Assembly: GCA_003022005.1 (NCBI GenBank)
Contig: PXRQ01000054.1
Location: 1 to 51,963 of the forward strand
Length of the DNA: 51,963 nucleotides
DNA from: Halobacteriales archaeon QS_5_70_15
GTDB taxonomy: Archaea; Halobacteriota; Halobacteria; Halobacteriales; Haloarculaceae
Direction of reading: 5' to 3'
A program made the translations under genes and the position numbers. Shown here piece by piece: positions 37,650 through 46,091 of the stretch. The notes under the pieces are model-generated. The model made no database searches and was not told the origin of the DNA. It saw only the letters and a list, made by a program, of their open reading frames with translations. Position 1 is the first letter of the stretch, and every line of letters begins with the position of its first letter.

Positions 37650-37658
37650 TTTTAAACA
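37650..37658 (+). promoter_or_regulatory. TATA box for the winged-helix gene
   Basis: TTTTAAACA about 25-30 bases ahead of the ATG at 37684. Confidence 0.6.
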
Positions 37659-37683
37659 CTGTACCCACGAGTTAACAAATGCC

Positions 37684-37989
37684 ATGATAGATCGACTCGA
37701 GAAGGAGGTCGACATGCTGGAGCGTCATCTACAGGTCTTGCGGATGGTCATCGGCAACGAGCCCATCGGGATCGTCAAGATGTCCAACGAGACCGGCTAC
37801 CCCCATCACAAGGTGCGGTACTCCCTCCGGGTGCTGGAGGAGGAGAACCTGATCGAGCCCTCGAGCCAGGGCGCCATCACGACCGAGGAGACCGCCGACT
37901 TCGTCAACGACCTCGACTCGAAGATCGACGACATCGTCGACAAGCTCGAGACGATGAAGATCGACGACGTCCCGGAGATCGAGGGCTGA
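37684..37989 (+). CDS. Winged-helix DNA-binding protein
   Basis: 101 residues, acidic overall. A winged-helix core (LQVLRMVIGNEPIGIVKMS, then GYPHHKVRYSLRVLEEENLIEPSSQGAITT) is followed by a coiled-coil-like C-terminus (DSKIDDIVDKLETMK), suggesting a dimeric transcription factor. It has no ligand domain. It is one gene from purA and divergent from it; function unknown. Confidence 0.75.
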   Translation: MIDRLEKEVDMLERHLQVLRMVIGNEPIGIVKMSNETGYPHHKVRYSLRVLEEENLIEPSSQGAITTEETADFVNDLDSKIDDIVDKLETMKIDDVPEIEG

Positions 37990-38048
37990 CGGCGGGACCG
38001 AGCCGGAACTCCGCTCGGCCCCGTCCCTCCCACGGTGGCCGCGGACCG

Positions 38049-40193
38049 CTACAGCTCCGGGACCGACAGGTAGAACGACTTCTCCCGGTCCTCGACGAGA
38101 CAGAGGTGGTACCCGCCCTTCCGGGAGGTCTGGACGAACGACCGCCGCTTGTTCCGCGAGAGCAGGCTCCCCCCGGTGGCCTCCTCCGCGGTCTCGAGTG
38201 CCTCCGGCTCGAAGTAGCTCGACGTGACGGCGAACGCCGCGACCAGCGACTCGTGGCTCTCGGCCGCGGCCGTCGCGTTTCGGAGGAACTCGCCCATCGT
38301 CGTGTCGGTGGTCGGCACGCGGTCGTCCTCGAGGAGCGCGACGAACAGGGGCTCGCCCCGGCGGTCCCGCCCGACGAGGTCGAACCGGACGGTCTCGCGG
38401 TCGCCCCCCTCGAGGGCCACCGCCGGGTCGAACTCGACCCGGTCCAGCGACGGGAGCGCGTCGTACAGCGCGCGCATGGACCCCACGTTCCCGGTATCCC
38501 GGAGTTCGAACGTGAGCTCCCCCGCGAGCCACCGGAGGAAGCCGACCCCCTGGGTCCCCTCGAGGAACGCCTCGAAGGTCCGCCCCGCCACGGACACCCC
38601 CTCCGCGTCGAACGTGGTATGAGGTTCGAGGAGCAGGTTGTCGTCGAGGTCTTCGCGGTCGGCCTCCCCGTCGTGTGCCTCCGCGAGCGTCGGTGCGGCC
38701 TTCGAGCGGTAGCGGACCAGGATGTCCGTCCCCGAGAGCACCTCGGCGGGTGCCATCCCCTCGCTGTCGAGCGGGGCCGCGCCGCTCTCGGCCAGTCGCT
38801 CCTCCAGGCGCGACACCCGACGGGCGAGCTCCTCCCGTTCGGACGCCAGCTCGTCGCGCTCGGCGGCTACCGTCTCCAGGCGCTCGCGGAGCTCCTCGAT
38901 CCGCGACTCCCGGGCCGACAGGTCGGACCTGAGGCCGGCGACCGTCTCCCCGTCGCCGGCCGGTCGCTCCTCGGACTCGTCCCCTCGCGCCGACGCCGCA
39001 CGGGCCGTCCTCTCGGGGTCGACCGAGGGGACGACACGGACGTCGCCGTCCTCCCCGGTGGCCCCCCGGGACGCCGAGTCGGCGGCCCCTCCCTCGGGGT
39101 CGTCCGTTCCCGCGATCCCGTCGAGGTCGACCGTCCCGGCGGCGCCGGACCCGATTGCGTCGGTCGACTCCTCGTCCTCCTCGAGCGGGTTCCGGTCGGC
39201 GGTCGACCCGCCCGGGGGAGAGGGACCGCCGGCGTCGGTCGGATCGGTCACCGCCCCGTCGCTCCCGTCCTCGGGGGCCCCCTCGCCGCCCTCCTGCCGC
39301 CCTCCCTCCGCGTCCCGCGGGTTCATCGCGGCGTCGAGGTCGATCTCCGGCCGGTCGTCGCCGGGGGTCCCGCCGGCACCGGTCGGGTCGGTCGAGCCCG
39401 TCGAGGCCGAACCCGTCGAGCCGTCCGGGTCGGTCCCCGGGCTCTCGGGGGCGGGCGTGTCGGCAGCGTCTCCGCCCGACGCGTCCAGCGCGCCGCCGAG
39501 CCCGTGGTCCTGTCCTGGGTCGTCGTCCGTGGTCGTCGGATCGGCTCCCCCGTCCCCCCCGGGCGGGTCGGAGCCCGCGGCCCCGACGGCGGTGATGTCG
39601 TCGCCGCCGCCGGATGCCCCGGGGATCTCAACCGTCGAGAGCTCGACGGCGGTGACCTCGTAGATGCCGACCTCCTCCGACGCGAGATCGAACGCCTCGT
39701 CGTCGCCCTTGATCCGGCGCGACTGGCCGACGAACGCGACCGAGCGCCGTCGACCGCCGTGGTAGACGAGGTAGTAATCCCCCGAGAGGACGTTCTCGGA
39801 GAGCTCGAGGTAGCCGGTGAACCCGCCGTCCCGGAGCGTGCTGTCCACCTCCTCGAGCGGCGTGTTCTTCGAGTAGTAGCGCCCGCGCGTCTCCCCGCCG
39901 GTCGCGACCATCGCGTACAGCAGCGCGAGGGCGGGTTCGGGCGCCTCGTACGCGGTCCCCCCGGTGCCCTCGAACCGCTCGACGTCGGCCGGTTCGACCG
40001 ACGGCTCCCCCGTCGGCGGCTCCGTGTAGTCGAAGACGCCGACGACCCGTCCCCGGACCATGAACAGGTAGGTGTTCCCCGAGACGACGCACCCGGTGAA
40101 CTCCCGGTCGGCGAGGCTGCGGAGGCCGTCGTACCCGCCGTCGAACGGGCGCGAATCCCACCCCTCGACGTGGGCGACCGTGTGGGCGTCCAT
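38049..40193 (-). CDS. Large haloarchaeal protein (DUF7527-like) with coiled coil
   Basis: 714 residues in three parts. Residues 1-180: a globular beta-rich domain with SGNTYLFMVRGRVVGVFDYTE. Residues 190-430: a disordered acidic Gly/Ser/Asp/Pro-rich linker. Residues 430-490: a coiled coil (RSDLSARESRIEELRERLE repeats). Residues 500-714: a second alpha/beta domain (TDILVRYRSKAAPTLAEAHD; RRSFVQTSRKGGYHLCLVED). It has no signal peptide or membrane span. It resembles haloarchaeal roadblock-plus-coiled-coil proteins; no function is known. TATA-like AGCTATTAGG lies at 40217-40226. Confidence 0.6.
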   Translation of the reverse strand: MDAHTVAHVEGWDSRPFDGGYDGLRSLADREFTGCVVSGNTYLFMVRGRVVGVFDYTEPPTGEPSVEPADVERFEGTGGTAYEAPEPALALLYAMVATGGETRGRYYSKNTPLEEVDSTLRDGGFTGYLELSENVLSGDYYLVYHGGRRRSVAFVGQSRRIKGDDEAFDLASEEVGIYEVTAVELSTVEIPGASGGGDDITAVGAAGSDPPGGDGGADPTTTDDDPGQDHGLGGALDASGGDAADTPAPESPGTDPDGSTGSASTGSTDPTGAGGTPGDDRPEIDLDAAMNPRDAEGGRQEGGEGAPEDGSDGAVTDPTDAGGPSPPGGSTADRNPLEEDEESTDAIGSGAAGTVDLDGIAGTDDPEGGAADSASRGATGEDGDVRVVPSVDPERTARAASARGDESEERPAGDGETVAGLRSDLSARESRIEELRERLETVAAERDELASEREELARRVSRLEERLAESGAAPLDSEGMAPAEVLSGTDILVRYRSKAAPTLAEAHDGEADREDLDDNLLLEPHTTFDAEGVSVAGRTFEAFLEGTQGVGFLRWLAGELTFELRDTGNVGSMRALYDALPSLDRVEFDPAVALEGGDRETVRFDLVGRDRRGEPLFVALLEDDRVPTTDTTMGEFLRNATAAAESHESLVAAFAVTSSYFEPEALETAEEATGGSLLSRNKRRSFVQTSRKGGYHLCLVEDREKSFYLSVPEL

Positions 40194-40285
40194 GCCTCGA
40201 ACCAGCCCCACGCGGACCTAATAGCTTCCGGACCGTTCGGTGCGCGAACGGCACGCCTATGGGGTACGGACGGGTATCCGGGGAC

Positions 40286-40600
40286 GTGACACGGGGGCTC
40301 GCCGCCGACCGCGTCGACCGGCTCCACGACCTCGCCAGAGCGGCCGCCGCCGACGGCGAGGACGACCTCGCCCGGCGCTACGTCCGTCGTGCCCGACGGG
40401 TCGCCGAACGCCACCGGCTCACCCTCCCGAAGCGGTTCCGCCGGTTCACCTGCGATCGGTGCGACGCCTACCTCCGACCCGGCCGGAACGCCCGGGTCCG
40501 GACCCGGGACGGCCACGTGGTCGTCACCTGCGACTGCGGCGGACAGGCCCGCTACCCGTACGAAACCCGGATACAGGGTGTCTCGGATGCTAAAAGTTGA
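40286..40600 (+). CDS. rnp4: RNase P protein component 4 (Rpp21)
   Basis: 104 residues. A helical N-terminus (LAADRVDRLHDLARAAAADG) then a zinc ribbon: FTCDRCDAYLRPGRNARVR and VVVTCDCGGQARYPYE. It binds the RNase P RNA specificity domain with Rpp29. The GTG at 40286 gives a family-length N-terminus; an ATG at 40259 in the same frame would add nine residues. The next gene begins 27 bases after the stop. Confidence 0.88.
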   Translation: MTRGLAADRVDRLHDLARAAAADGEDDLARRYVRRARRVAERHRLTLPKRFRRFTCDRCDAYLRPGRNARVRTRDGHVVVTCDCGGQARYPYETRIQGVSDAKS

Positions 40601-40627
40601 AAGGGGAGGCACGAGAACGGCCGTGCG

Positions 40628-40876
40628 ATGACCGACCAGGAACTCCGGAGCCGGGCCCACGACCTGGACGTGACCGTCTGGGTAGGGAAGGCGGGCATCG
40701 GGGCAGTGGTGGACGAACTCGACGACCAGCTACGGGAGCGGGACCTCGTGAAGGTGAAGTTCCTCCGGGCGGCCCGCGGGGGCACCGACACCGAGGAACT
40801 GGCAGCCGACCTCGCCGACCGGGTCGGGGCGGAGGTCGTCGACACGCGCGGCCACACCGGGGTGCTCCACCGGTGA
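40628..40876 (+). CDS. YhbY/CRM-domain RNA-binding protein
   Basis: 82 residues, one CRM domain: LDVTVWVGKAGIGAVVDELDDQL and LVKVKFLRAARGG, with DTRGHTGVLHR at the end. CRM proteins bind pre-ribosomal RNA or tRNA-processing complexes; the pairing with RNase P component 4 is conserved in haloarchaea. Confidence 0.88.
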   Translation: MTDQELRSRAHDLDVTVWVGKAGIGAVVDELDDQLRERDLVKVKFLRAARGGTDTEELAADLADRVGAEVVDTRGHTGVLHR

Positions 40877-41811
40877 CGCCCGCCCCGTTCCTGCCCGTCC
40901 CGCTCCAGGCCGCACCCGGTCCGGCCCCGAACCCCGCCTCGAACCTGCTCCGGTCGGTCCTCCCGACGGGGCTCGCCGACCCGCTCGGCATCGCCGCGAT
41001 GTTCGTCATCGCGTTCGTCGCCGTCTACATCATCGGTCGGGCGGTGATCCTGCCGGTCGCGGACCGCGTATTCAAGTCCCGCGGGATGGAGGAGCACGCC
41101 CGCAGACCCCTCTCGAAGGTGGTGTTCTTCGTCGTCCTGTTCGTGGCGATCGCCATCGCGTTCGGCGCGGCCGGCCTGGGCAACTTCCTGACCGCGCTCG
41201 CGACCATCGGCGCGGCCGCCACGCTCGCCATCGGCTTCGCCATGCAGGACGTCCTCAAGAACTTCGCCGGCGGCGTGTTCATCTACACGGACCAGCCGTT
41301 CCGCATCGGCGACTGGATCGAGTGGGACGGCAACTCCGGGGTCGTCGAGGACATCTCCCTGCGGGTCTCCCGGGTCCGGACGTTCGACAACGAACTGCTG
41401 ACGGTACCGAACAGCCAGCTCACCGACGGGGTCATCAAGAATCCTGTCGCGAAGGACAAGCTCCGCCTGAAGTTCGTCTTCGGCATCGGCTACGAGGACG
41501 ACATCGACCAGGCGACCGACATCATCCTGGAGGAGGCCCGGAACCACCCCGAGATCCTGGACGACCCGGAACCGACCGTCAGGCTGACCGAACTCGCCGA
41601 CTCATACGTCGGGCTCCAGTCCCGCATCTGGATCGCCCAGCCCTCGCGGGCCGACTGGGTCCGCACCCGCGCCGAGTACGTCAAGACCGTCAAGGAGCGG
41701 TTCGACGAGGCCGGCATCAACATCCCGTACCCCCAGCGGGACCTCTCCGGCGGCGTCGAACTCGCCGGGCCGGTCACCAGCGCGGACGTCGAGGCCGCCG
41801 GCGACGACTGA
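40873..41811 (+). CDS. MscS-family mechanosensitive channel, second copy
   Basis: 312 residues from the GTG at 40873, which overlaps the YhbY stop. Two N-terminal helices, then the pore helix (TIGAAATLAIGFAMQDVLKNFAGGVF), FRIGDWIEWDGNSGVVEDI and VRTFDNELLTVPNSQL (MscS beta domain). Shorter than the 7.7 kb paralogue, and its C-terminus lacks the long acidic tail. Confidence 0.9.
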   Translation: MTPAPFLPVPLQAAPGPAPNPASNLLRSVLPTGLADPLGIAAMFVIAFVAVYIIGRAVILPVADRVFKSRGMEEHARRPLSKVVFFVVLFVAIAIAFGAAGLGNFLTALATIGAAATLAIGFAMQDVLKNFAGGVFIYTDQPFRIGDWIEWDGNSGVVEDISLRVSRVRTFDNELLTVPNSQLTDGVIKNPVAKDKLRLKFVFGIGYEDDIDQATDIILEEARNHPEILDDPEPTVRLTELADSYVGLQSRIWIAQPSRADWVRTRAEYVKTVKERFDEAGINIPYPQRDLSGGVELAGPVTSADVEAAGDD

Positions 41812-42133
41812 GGCGAACCCCGTACGGCGCGTGCTCTTTCGCCCGGTCGACCGACCGGACGATGTGGTTCTCGCACGCGACACCGACCGGTTCGCGCCGT
41901 CCGCCGGCACGCTCGACTACTGCGGTCCGAAAGGGGAGGCCGGAGGGACCACGACGCGGGTGGGGACGACTGGGAGAGGGCCAGGGGCCCTCCGGGACGA
42001 GCCCCCGATGGATGGGTGGTACTGATGCTGTCGGACACGGTCACACCATCGCCACCACGTACAGGATACTGTCGTGGTTCATGTCCGGCAGTACGGGCGG
42101 GGCTGCAACAGCGATGGTGGCACCGGGATGAAT
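41812..42133. other. 322-bp intergenic region 3' of the SRP RNA
   Basis: No gene is evident. On the minus strand a frame ending MNHDSILYVVAMV (42041-42082) looks like the start of a small membrane protein, but it stops at once and may be a remnant. Confidence 0.4.
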
Positions 42134-42445
42134 GGGTGGACGCCGGGGTGGCCCGCGCGTTCCGGCACGGGGAGTCCCACTCGCTTCCTCCACCCCGCGA
42201 CCCCACGGGCGGCAGGTGTCCACGGTACCGCTGCTCGCTTCCGCGCCTGGCGGGGTTGCCGTGGTCAACCGTGTCGTACCGCCCCTGCAGGCGGCAGAGC
42301 ACGGACCGCTGCCCTCGTGGGACGAGGCTTCTCAGTCCGCTCGCGGGGCCCGAGCCGGTCGGCCCGGACGCCCCCGGATTTCGGCCCCCGCTGAAGACCG
42401 TTTCGCGGGTTTCCAAGCAGGGCCTAACTGCCCGGCCTAGTCCAC
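42134..42445 (-). ncRNA. ffs: Signal recognition particle 7S RNA
   Basis: About 312 bases, the haloarchaeal SRP RNA size. The conserved helix 8 apex CCAGGCGCGGAAGCGAGCAG (minus strand, near 42230-42250) is the SRP54-binding motif with the GGAA tetraloop. The two ends pair: the 5' end GTGGACTAGGCCGGG (42445) with CCCCGGCGTCCAC near 42140. A TATA-like CCCTTAAGCC (42464-42473) lies upstream on the minus strand. Open frames across this region are shadows. Confidence 0.9.
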
Positions 42446-42463
42446 GCCGACCTACCCCGCTAT

Positions 42464-42473
42464 GGCTTAAGGG
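42464..42473 (-). promoter_or_regulatory. TATA box for the SRP RNA
   Basis: Minus-strand CCCTTAAGCC about 20-28 bases ahead of the inferred RNA 5' end. Confidence 0.55.
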
Positions 42474-42580
42474 CCTTTCGACGCCGACTTGTCGTGTGCC
42501 GTGTTACCGCCCCAGCCGGTTCGTACGTGTCCCGTCCGCCCCGTCCGGGCGGTCCCCGTACATCGTTCCGGCCGTCCGTA

Positions 42581-42985
42581 TCAGATCAGCCGGAGCGTTC
42601 GCGCGTACCAGAGCCCGGCCAGCGGGACGGCCAGCGAGACGGCCGCGAGCACCCACCGCTGGGCGGAGAGCAGCGCCGACCCTCCCCCGAGCACGTCCAC
42701 GCGGGCGGTGAACGCCCACACGACCGAGATGAGGCCGATGAACAGGCCGAACACGAGCCCGGCGCCGGCGGCCACGCTCGGGTCCGAGCGTCCCTCGCGG
42801 CCGGCCGCGAAGACGATGACGGCCACCAGCGCCAGGAGCCCCGCCGCGTAGGCGGGCACCGTTCCCGTCGCGTAGTAGCGACCGACCGACGGCGCCGTCT
42901 CGAGGGCGAACGGCCAGGCCAGCACCAGCAGGACGGCCAGGCAGGCGGCGATACCGACCGTCGGCGGGAGCTCGACCCGGTCCAT
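42581..42985 (-). CDS. DUF7548-like four-helix membrane protein
   Basis: 134 residues with four hydrophobic helices (about 9-27, 43-62, 72-92, 108-127) and short loops. No catalytic motif. It is a small haloarchaeal membrane protein of unknown role; the family name is from overall look. Confidence 0.65.
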   Translation of the reverse strand: MDRVELPPTVGIAACLAVLLVLAWPFALETAPSVGRYYATGTVPAYAAGLLALVAVIVFAAGREGRSDPSVAAGAGLVFGLFIGLISVVWAFTARVDVLGGGSALLSAQRWVLAAVSLAVPLAGLWYARTLRLI

Positions 42986-43221
42986 GTCCGGACTCCGCTC
43001 GCCCCCGTCTTCAAGCCGACGAAGACCGACGAAGGCGGGGCCCCCGGGGCGGACGCCAAGTCACGCTCGTCGGGGTATCCGCGGGCTTCCGACCCCGGAT
43101 CCGGACCGATCGGGGCACCGACAGCACACGTCGTGGAGTGTCCGGTATCGACACGGACACGGGCTGGGACCGAACGGTTCGAGCCGCAACTATCACGTCC
43201 CGTGGGCGGCTACGGGCGCAC

Positions 43222-43623
43222 ATGGGATTCGGTAGCGCTACGAAGAAGATATCGAAGGTCGCGGACATGGCCGAGGAGGTCTACAAGCGACTGAACGAGC
43301 TCAGGGAGCAGGTCCAGGAGATGCGGGAGACCCTCCAGACCACCCACGACCGGGTCGAAGAGCTCGAGCGGGCCGTCGAGCGACAGACCGCCGTCATCGA
43401 GGCCCTCGCCGAGCGGGAGGGGATCGACGTCGAGCGGGTCCACGCCGAGGCCGCCATCGAGGAGGCCGAGGCCGGGCGCGAAGGGGACGCCGCGAGCGAG
43501 GAGCCCGACCCGCCCGTTTCGAACGCCGGGGAGCCGGCCGACTCGAGCGACGGCGAACCGACGCCGGGGGCCGACCGAGGGCGAGCCACGGTCGACTCCG
43601 ACGACGACCAGGACTCCGTATGA
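43222..43623 (+). CDS. DUF5798-like coiled-coil protein
   Basis: 133 residues. MGFGSATKKISKVADMAEEVYKRL, then a heptad-rich coiled coil (LREQVQEMRETLQTTHDRVEELERAVERQ), then a disordered acidic tail of 50 residues. A widely conserved haloarchaeal hypothetical; no catalytic residues. Confidence 0.75.
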   Translation: MGFGSATKKISKVADMAEEVYKRLNELREQVQEMRETLQTTHDRVEELERAVERQTAVIEALAEREGIDVERVHAEAAIEEAEAGREGDAASEEPDPPVSNAGEPADSSDGEPTPGADRGRATVDSDDDQDSV

Positions 43624-43626
43624 GTG

Positions 43627-43707
43627 ATACGGTCGTGGGTCGTCCGTTACCGATGATCGCCGATCCCGGCCGGGCGATCGCCGGTACATCGGTACGCACG
43701 ACCGTAT
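43627..43707. repeat. Palindromic intergenic element, copy 2
   Basis: Outer arms ATACGGTCGTGGG (43627-43639) and CGCACGACCGTAT (43695-43707) are inverse with one mismatch. An inner hairpin GATCGCC...GGCGATC surrounds CCCGGCCGGG-like sequence. Its right arm overlaps the NUDIX ATG. Confidence 0.75.
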
Positions 43708-44109
43708 GAGTTCAGAGCGCTCGCGACCGACGGCGTCGTCGTCCTCGGGAACGAGGTCGTCCTCCTGGAACGGGACCACTCCCCGGATGGGGGTCGATGG
43801 GTCCTCCCCGGCGGGATGGTAGAGCCCCGCGAGACGGCCCGGACCGCCTGCGCCCGCGAGGTCCGCGAGGAGGTCGGCCTCGACGTGCGACCCGTCCCGT
43901 TCGTCGGCCTCTACGACGCGCCCGGGCGGGACCCCCGTGGCAACGTCAGCGCCGCGTATCTCTGCCTTCCGGAGGACGACGCGGCGCCCCAGCCGTCGGC
44001 TGAGGCCCAGCAGGTGGGAACGTTCGGGTTCGGGGCGCTCCCGGCGCTCGGTTTCGACCACGACGAGATCGCCGCGGACGCGCTCGGGGCGGGCTCCGGG
44101 TTCGACTGA
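43706..44109 (+). CDS. NUDIX hydrolase, start out of frame as given
   Basis: Hydrolyses nucleoside diphosphates linked to another moiety. The Nudix box is complete: GGMVEPRETARTACAREVREEVGL (G-x5-E-x7-REVxEExGL), with WVLPGG ahead and VPFVGLYDAPGRDP after. The body of the frame is open from about 43657 but contains no ATG, GTG or TTG before 43816, inside the box. The natural ATG at 43706 is out of frame by one base, so an indel near 43710-43725 is likely. It lies against palindromic element copy 2. Confidence 0.7.
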
Positions 44110-44161
44110 GCGGTCGGCCCCCCGGGCTCGGGCAACTGTGCGATCGGCCTCCCGGCTCGTG

Positions 44162-44237
44162 CGGACGGTCGCTACGATCTACCGGCAGGTTACCGGCCCA
44201 GTACGGGCGACCGGCGACAGGAGGCTACGACCGTCCG
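44162..44237. repeat. Palindromic intergenic element, copy 3
   Basis: Outer arms CGGACGGTCG (44162-44171) and CGACCGTCCG (44228-44237), perfect inverse. It shares the core ACGATCTACCGGC with copy 1. It sits between convergent NUDIX and CoA-binding genes, so it may act as a terminator. Confidence 0.65.
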
Positions 44238-44239
44238 TG

Positions 44240-44647
44240 TCAGGCGGCCAGTTTCCCGTGCTCGACCTTGATGCACTTGTCCTGGACGAACAGTTTGCCG
44301 GCAGCCTCGGCGCGCTCGCCGGCCTCGTCGTTGCGGATGCCGAGCTGGAGCCAGATCGCTTCGACGTCGTCGCGCTCGATGGCCGCGTCGACGATGGGGC
44401 CGGTCTCCTCGCTCGGCCGGAAAACGTCCACGACGTCGACGCCCTCCGGTACGTCCTCCAGCGAGTCGTACGCCTCGATGCCGAAGATCTCGTCGGCGTA
44501 GGGGTTGACCGGTACGACCTCGTAGCCGTGGTCGAGGAGGTACTTCGGGATGTCGTGTGCGGCCTTTCCGGAGGTGGTCGAACAGCCGACGACGGCGACC
44601 GTCTCGTAGTCCAGTATCTCGCGGATCTGCTCGGTGGTCCCGGGCAT
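44240..44647 (-). CDS. CoA-binding (YccU-type Rossmann) protein
   Basis: 135 residues. N-terminal VAVVGCSTTSGKAAHDIPKYLL, VVPVNPYADEI, then VDVVDVFRPSEETGPIV and IWLQLGIRNDEAGE, the CoA_binding_2 pattern. Function is unproven in archaea. TATA-like GCTTTTGTC at about 44673-44681. Confidence 0.9.
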   Translation of the reverse strand: MPGTTEQIREILDYETVAVVGCSTTSGKAAHDIPKYLLDHGYEVVPVNPYADEIFGIEAYDSLEDVPEGVDVVDVFRPSEETGPIVDAAIERDDVEAIWLQLGIRNDEAGERAEAAGKLFVQDKCIKVEHGKLAA

Positions 44648-44765
44648 GCGCCAGGCCGTTGCGCGTCCCCGGACAAAAGCCCACGCCAGTCGTGCGGGCC
44701 CGCGCACGACTGACCGGCGGGAGGGTTCGCGGCACGACCGGGAGTCCCGTGGGACCGATGCCCGT

Positions 44766-45614
44766 TCAGAGGACGACGCTCGCCCGTCCGACGACGAACG
44801 CCAGCGCCGCGACGTACGTTCCGAGCTTCAGCTGTGCCTGGCCCGCCGAGGGGTCTTCGAAGGACTCGTAGGCAGCGTAGAGCATCCCCGCGTCGGCCGG
44901 GAGGACGACGAGGAGGTACGGCAGGCCGAACGTCCCGAGCAGGTACGGCGCGGGACTCGCGAGGACGGCCACCCCGAGGACGCCGGTCGCGAGGAGGAGC
45001 GACGGTCGCTCCCCGTAGGCGATGGGGAGCGTTCGCAGTCCCTCCTCGCGGTCGCCGGCGACGTCCTCGACGTCCTTGACGACCTCGCGGGCGAACGTCG
45101 TCAGCGAGGCGAGCGCGAACAGGACGAGCACGGACTCGAGGCGGCCGCCGGCCGCCGCGCCGCCGAACAGGAACGTGCTCCCGGTGAGGTACGCCACGAG
45201 CGCGTTTCCCAGGCCCGGAATCCCCTTGAAGAACTCCGTATAGGCGACGAGCGCGACGAGGTTCACGACGGCGATACCGATCGCGAGGGCCGGGAGCGTG
45301 ACGGCGAGGAGGACGGCCGCGCCGAACAGGACGCCGCTGAACCAGAGCGCCTCCCGGGGGGAGACGGCACCCCTCGGGATGGGGCGGTCGGGCCGGTTCA
45401 CCCGGTCGATGTCGCGGTCGAAGTAGTCGTTGATGGCCATGCCGGCACCGACGGCGAGGACCGTCGCGAGGGCCGCGGCTCCCCGGTCGAGGACGCCGCC
45501 GAGCCCCGCTCCGAGGACCCCCCCCGCGACGAACGCCCCGACGAACGTCAGCAGCCCGGCCGCGACCGCGTTGCCGGGACGGGCGAGTTCGAACAGGCCA
45601 CGGGCGCTCGGCAT
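44766..45614 (-). CDS. ubiA: Digeranylgeranylglyceryl phosphate synthase (UbiA family)
   Basis: Adds the second geranylgeranyl chain in archaeal ether-lipid synthesis. 282 residues, about nine membrane helices. The first Asp-rich motif is NDYFDRDIDRVNRPDRPIPRG (about 62-82) and the second is REVVKDVEDVAGDREEGLRT (about 175-194), both as in UbiA prenyltransferases. TATA-like GCTTAAACG (45638-45646) about 25-30 bases ahead. Confidence 0.93.
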   Translation of the reverse strand: MPSARGLFELARPGNAVAAGLLTFVGAFVAGGVLGAGLGGVLDRGAAALATVLAVGAGMAINDYFDRDIDRVNRPDRPIPRGAVSPREALWFSGVLFGAAVLLAVTLPALAIGIAVVNLVALVAYTEFFKGIPGLGNALVAYLTGSTFLFGGAAAGGRLESVLVLFALASLTTFAREVVKDVEDVAGDREEGLRTLPIAYGERPSLLLATGVLGVAVLASPAPYLLGTFGLPYLLVVLPADAGMLYAAYESFEDPSAGQAQLKLGTYVAALAFVVGRASVVL

Positions 45615-45637
45615 GGACCGCCCTGGCGCCGGCCGGG

Positions 45638-45646
45638 GCTTAAACG
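45638..45646 (-). promoter_or_regulatory. TATA box for ubiA
   Basis: CGTTTAAGC on the minus strand, about 25-30 bases ahead of the ATG at 45614. Confidence 0.55.
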
Positions 45647-45670
45647 ACGCGGCTCCCGCACGCGATGGAC

Positions 45671-45680
45671 AGATTTAATC
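45671..45680 (+). promoter_or_regulatory. TATA box for tRNA-Arg
   Basis: AGATTTAATC about 25-34 bases ahead of the tRNA 5' end. Confidence 0.55.
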
Positions 45681-45704
45681 CGGACAGTCCGGTACGGCTC
45701 GGTA

Positions 45705-45779
45705 GGGCCCTTAGCTCAGCCTGGACAGAGTGCGTGGCTTCGGACCACGTTGCCGGGGGTTCAAATCCCTCAGGGCTCG
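45705..45779 (+). tRNA. tRNA-Arg (anticodon TCG)
   Basis: The acceptor stem GGGCCCT pairs with AGGGCTC (one G-U), D-arm TAGCTCAGCCTGGACAGAG, anticodon stem CGTGG/CCACG with loop CTTCGGA (anticodon TCG, 45740-45742), T-arm GGGGGTTCAAATCCCTC. No CCA is encoded and no intron is seen. It lies at the edge of the accessory region. Confidence 0.93.
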
Positions 45780-46091
45780 TACATATCCGGGCCGGTCCGG
45801 ATATACCCGATCCTCACCGTCTCAGTGCCGGTACCGACGGGTATCGCCGGCTCCGCCGCTTGCGAAATCGCCTCTGGAACATGAGTTCGTTCCACGATCG
45901 GATGCGGGTAGACGCCGTACGGCGGTTCCGCGAGCTAATCTCGTTGGTCTCGGGACACCAACTGTCCCCGCTGCTCAGTGCCGACCTCGGTCGCTGACCT
46001 GGCTCAATCGGTGGGTGCCCCCGCCTGCGGAGCTCGCGCCTCGACGAGCCCGCATCACCTGCCGAGCATCACGAGCTGAAAACCCCACAAT
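45780..46091. other. 312-bp gap between tRNA-Arg and the first accessory gene
   Basis: Begins with a perfect 8-bp palindrome arm pair (ATATCCGG...CCGGATAT, 45783-45804) right after the tRNA, a possible terminator or att-proximal site. A 38-codon frame at 45881-45997 has no supporting evidence. No integrase or repeat of the tRNA 3' end was seen. Confidence 0.5.

Noticed and set aside
42016..42711. Open frames across the SRP RNA
   Set aside because: They cross the 7S RNA and have no family-like residues; the RNA motif and pairing ends explain the sequence.
45881..45997. 38-codon frame after the tRNA
   Set aside because: No domain, promoter or conservation visible; could be chance.
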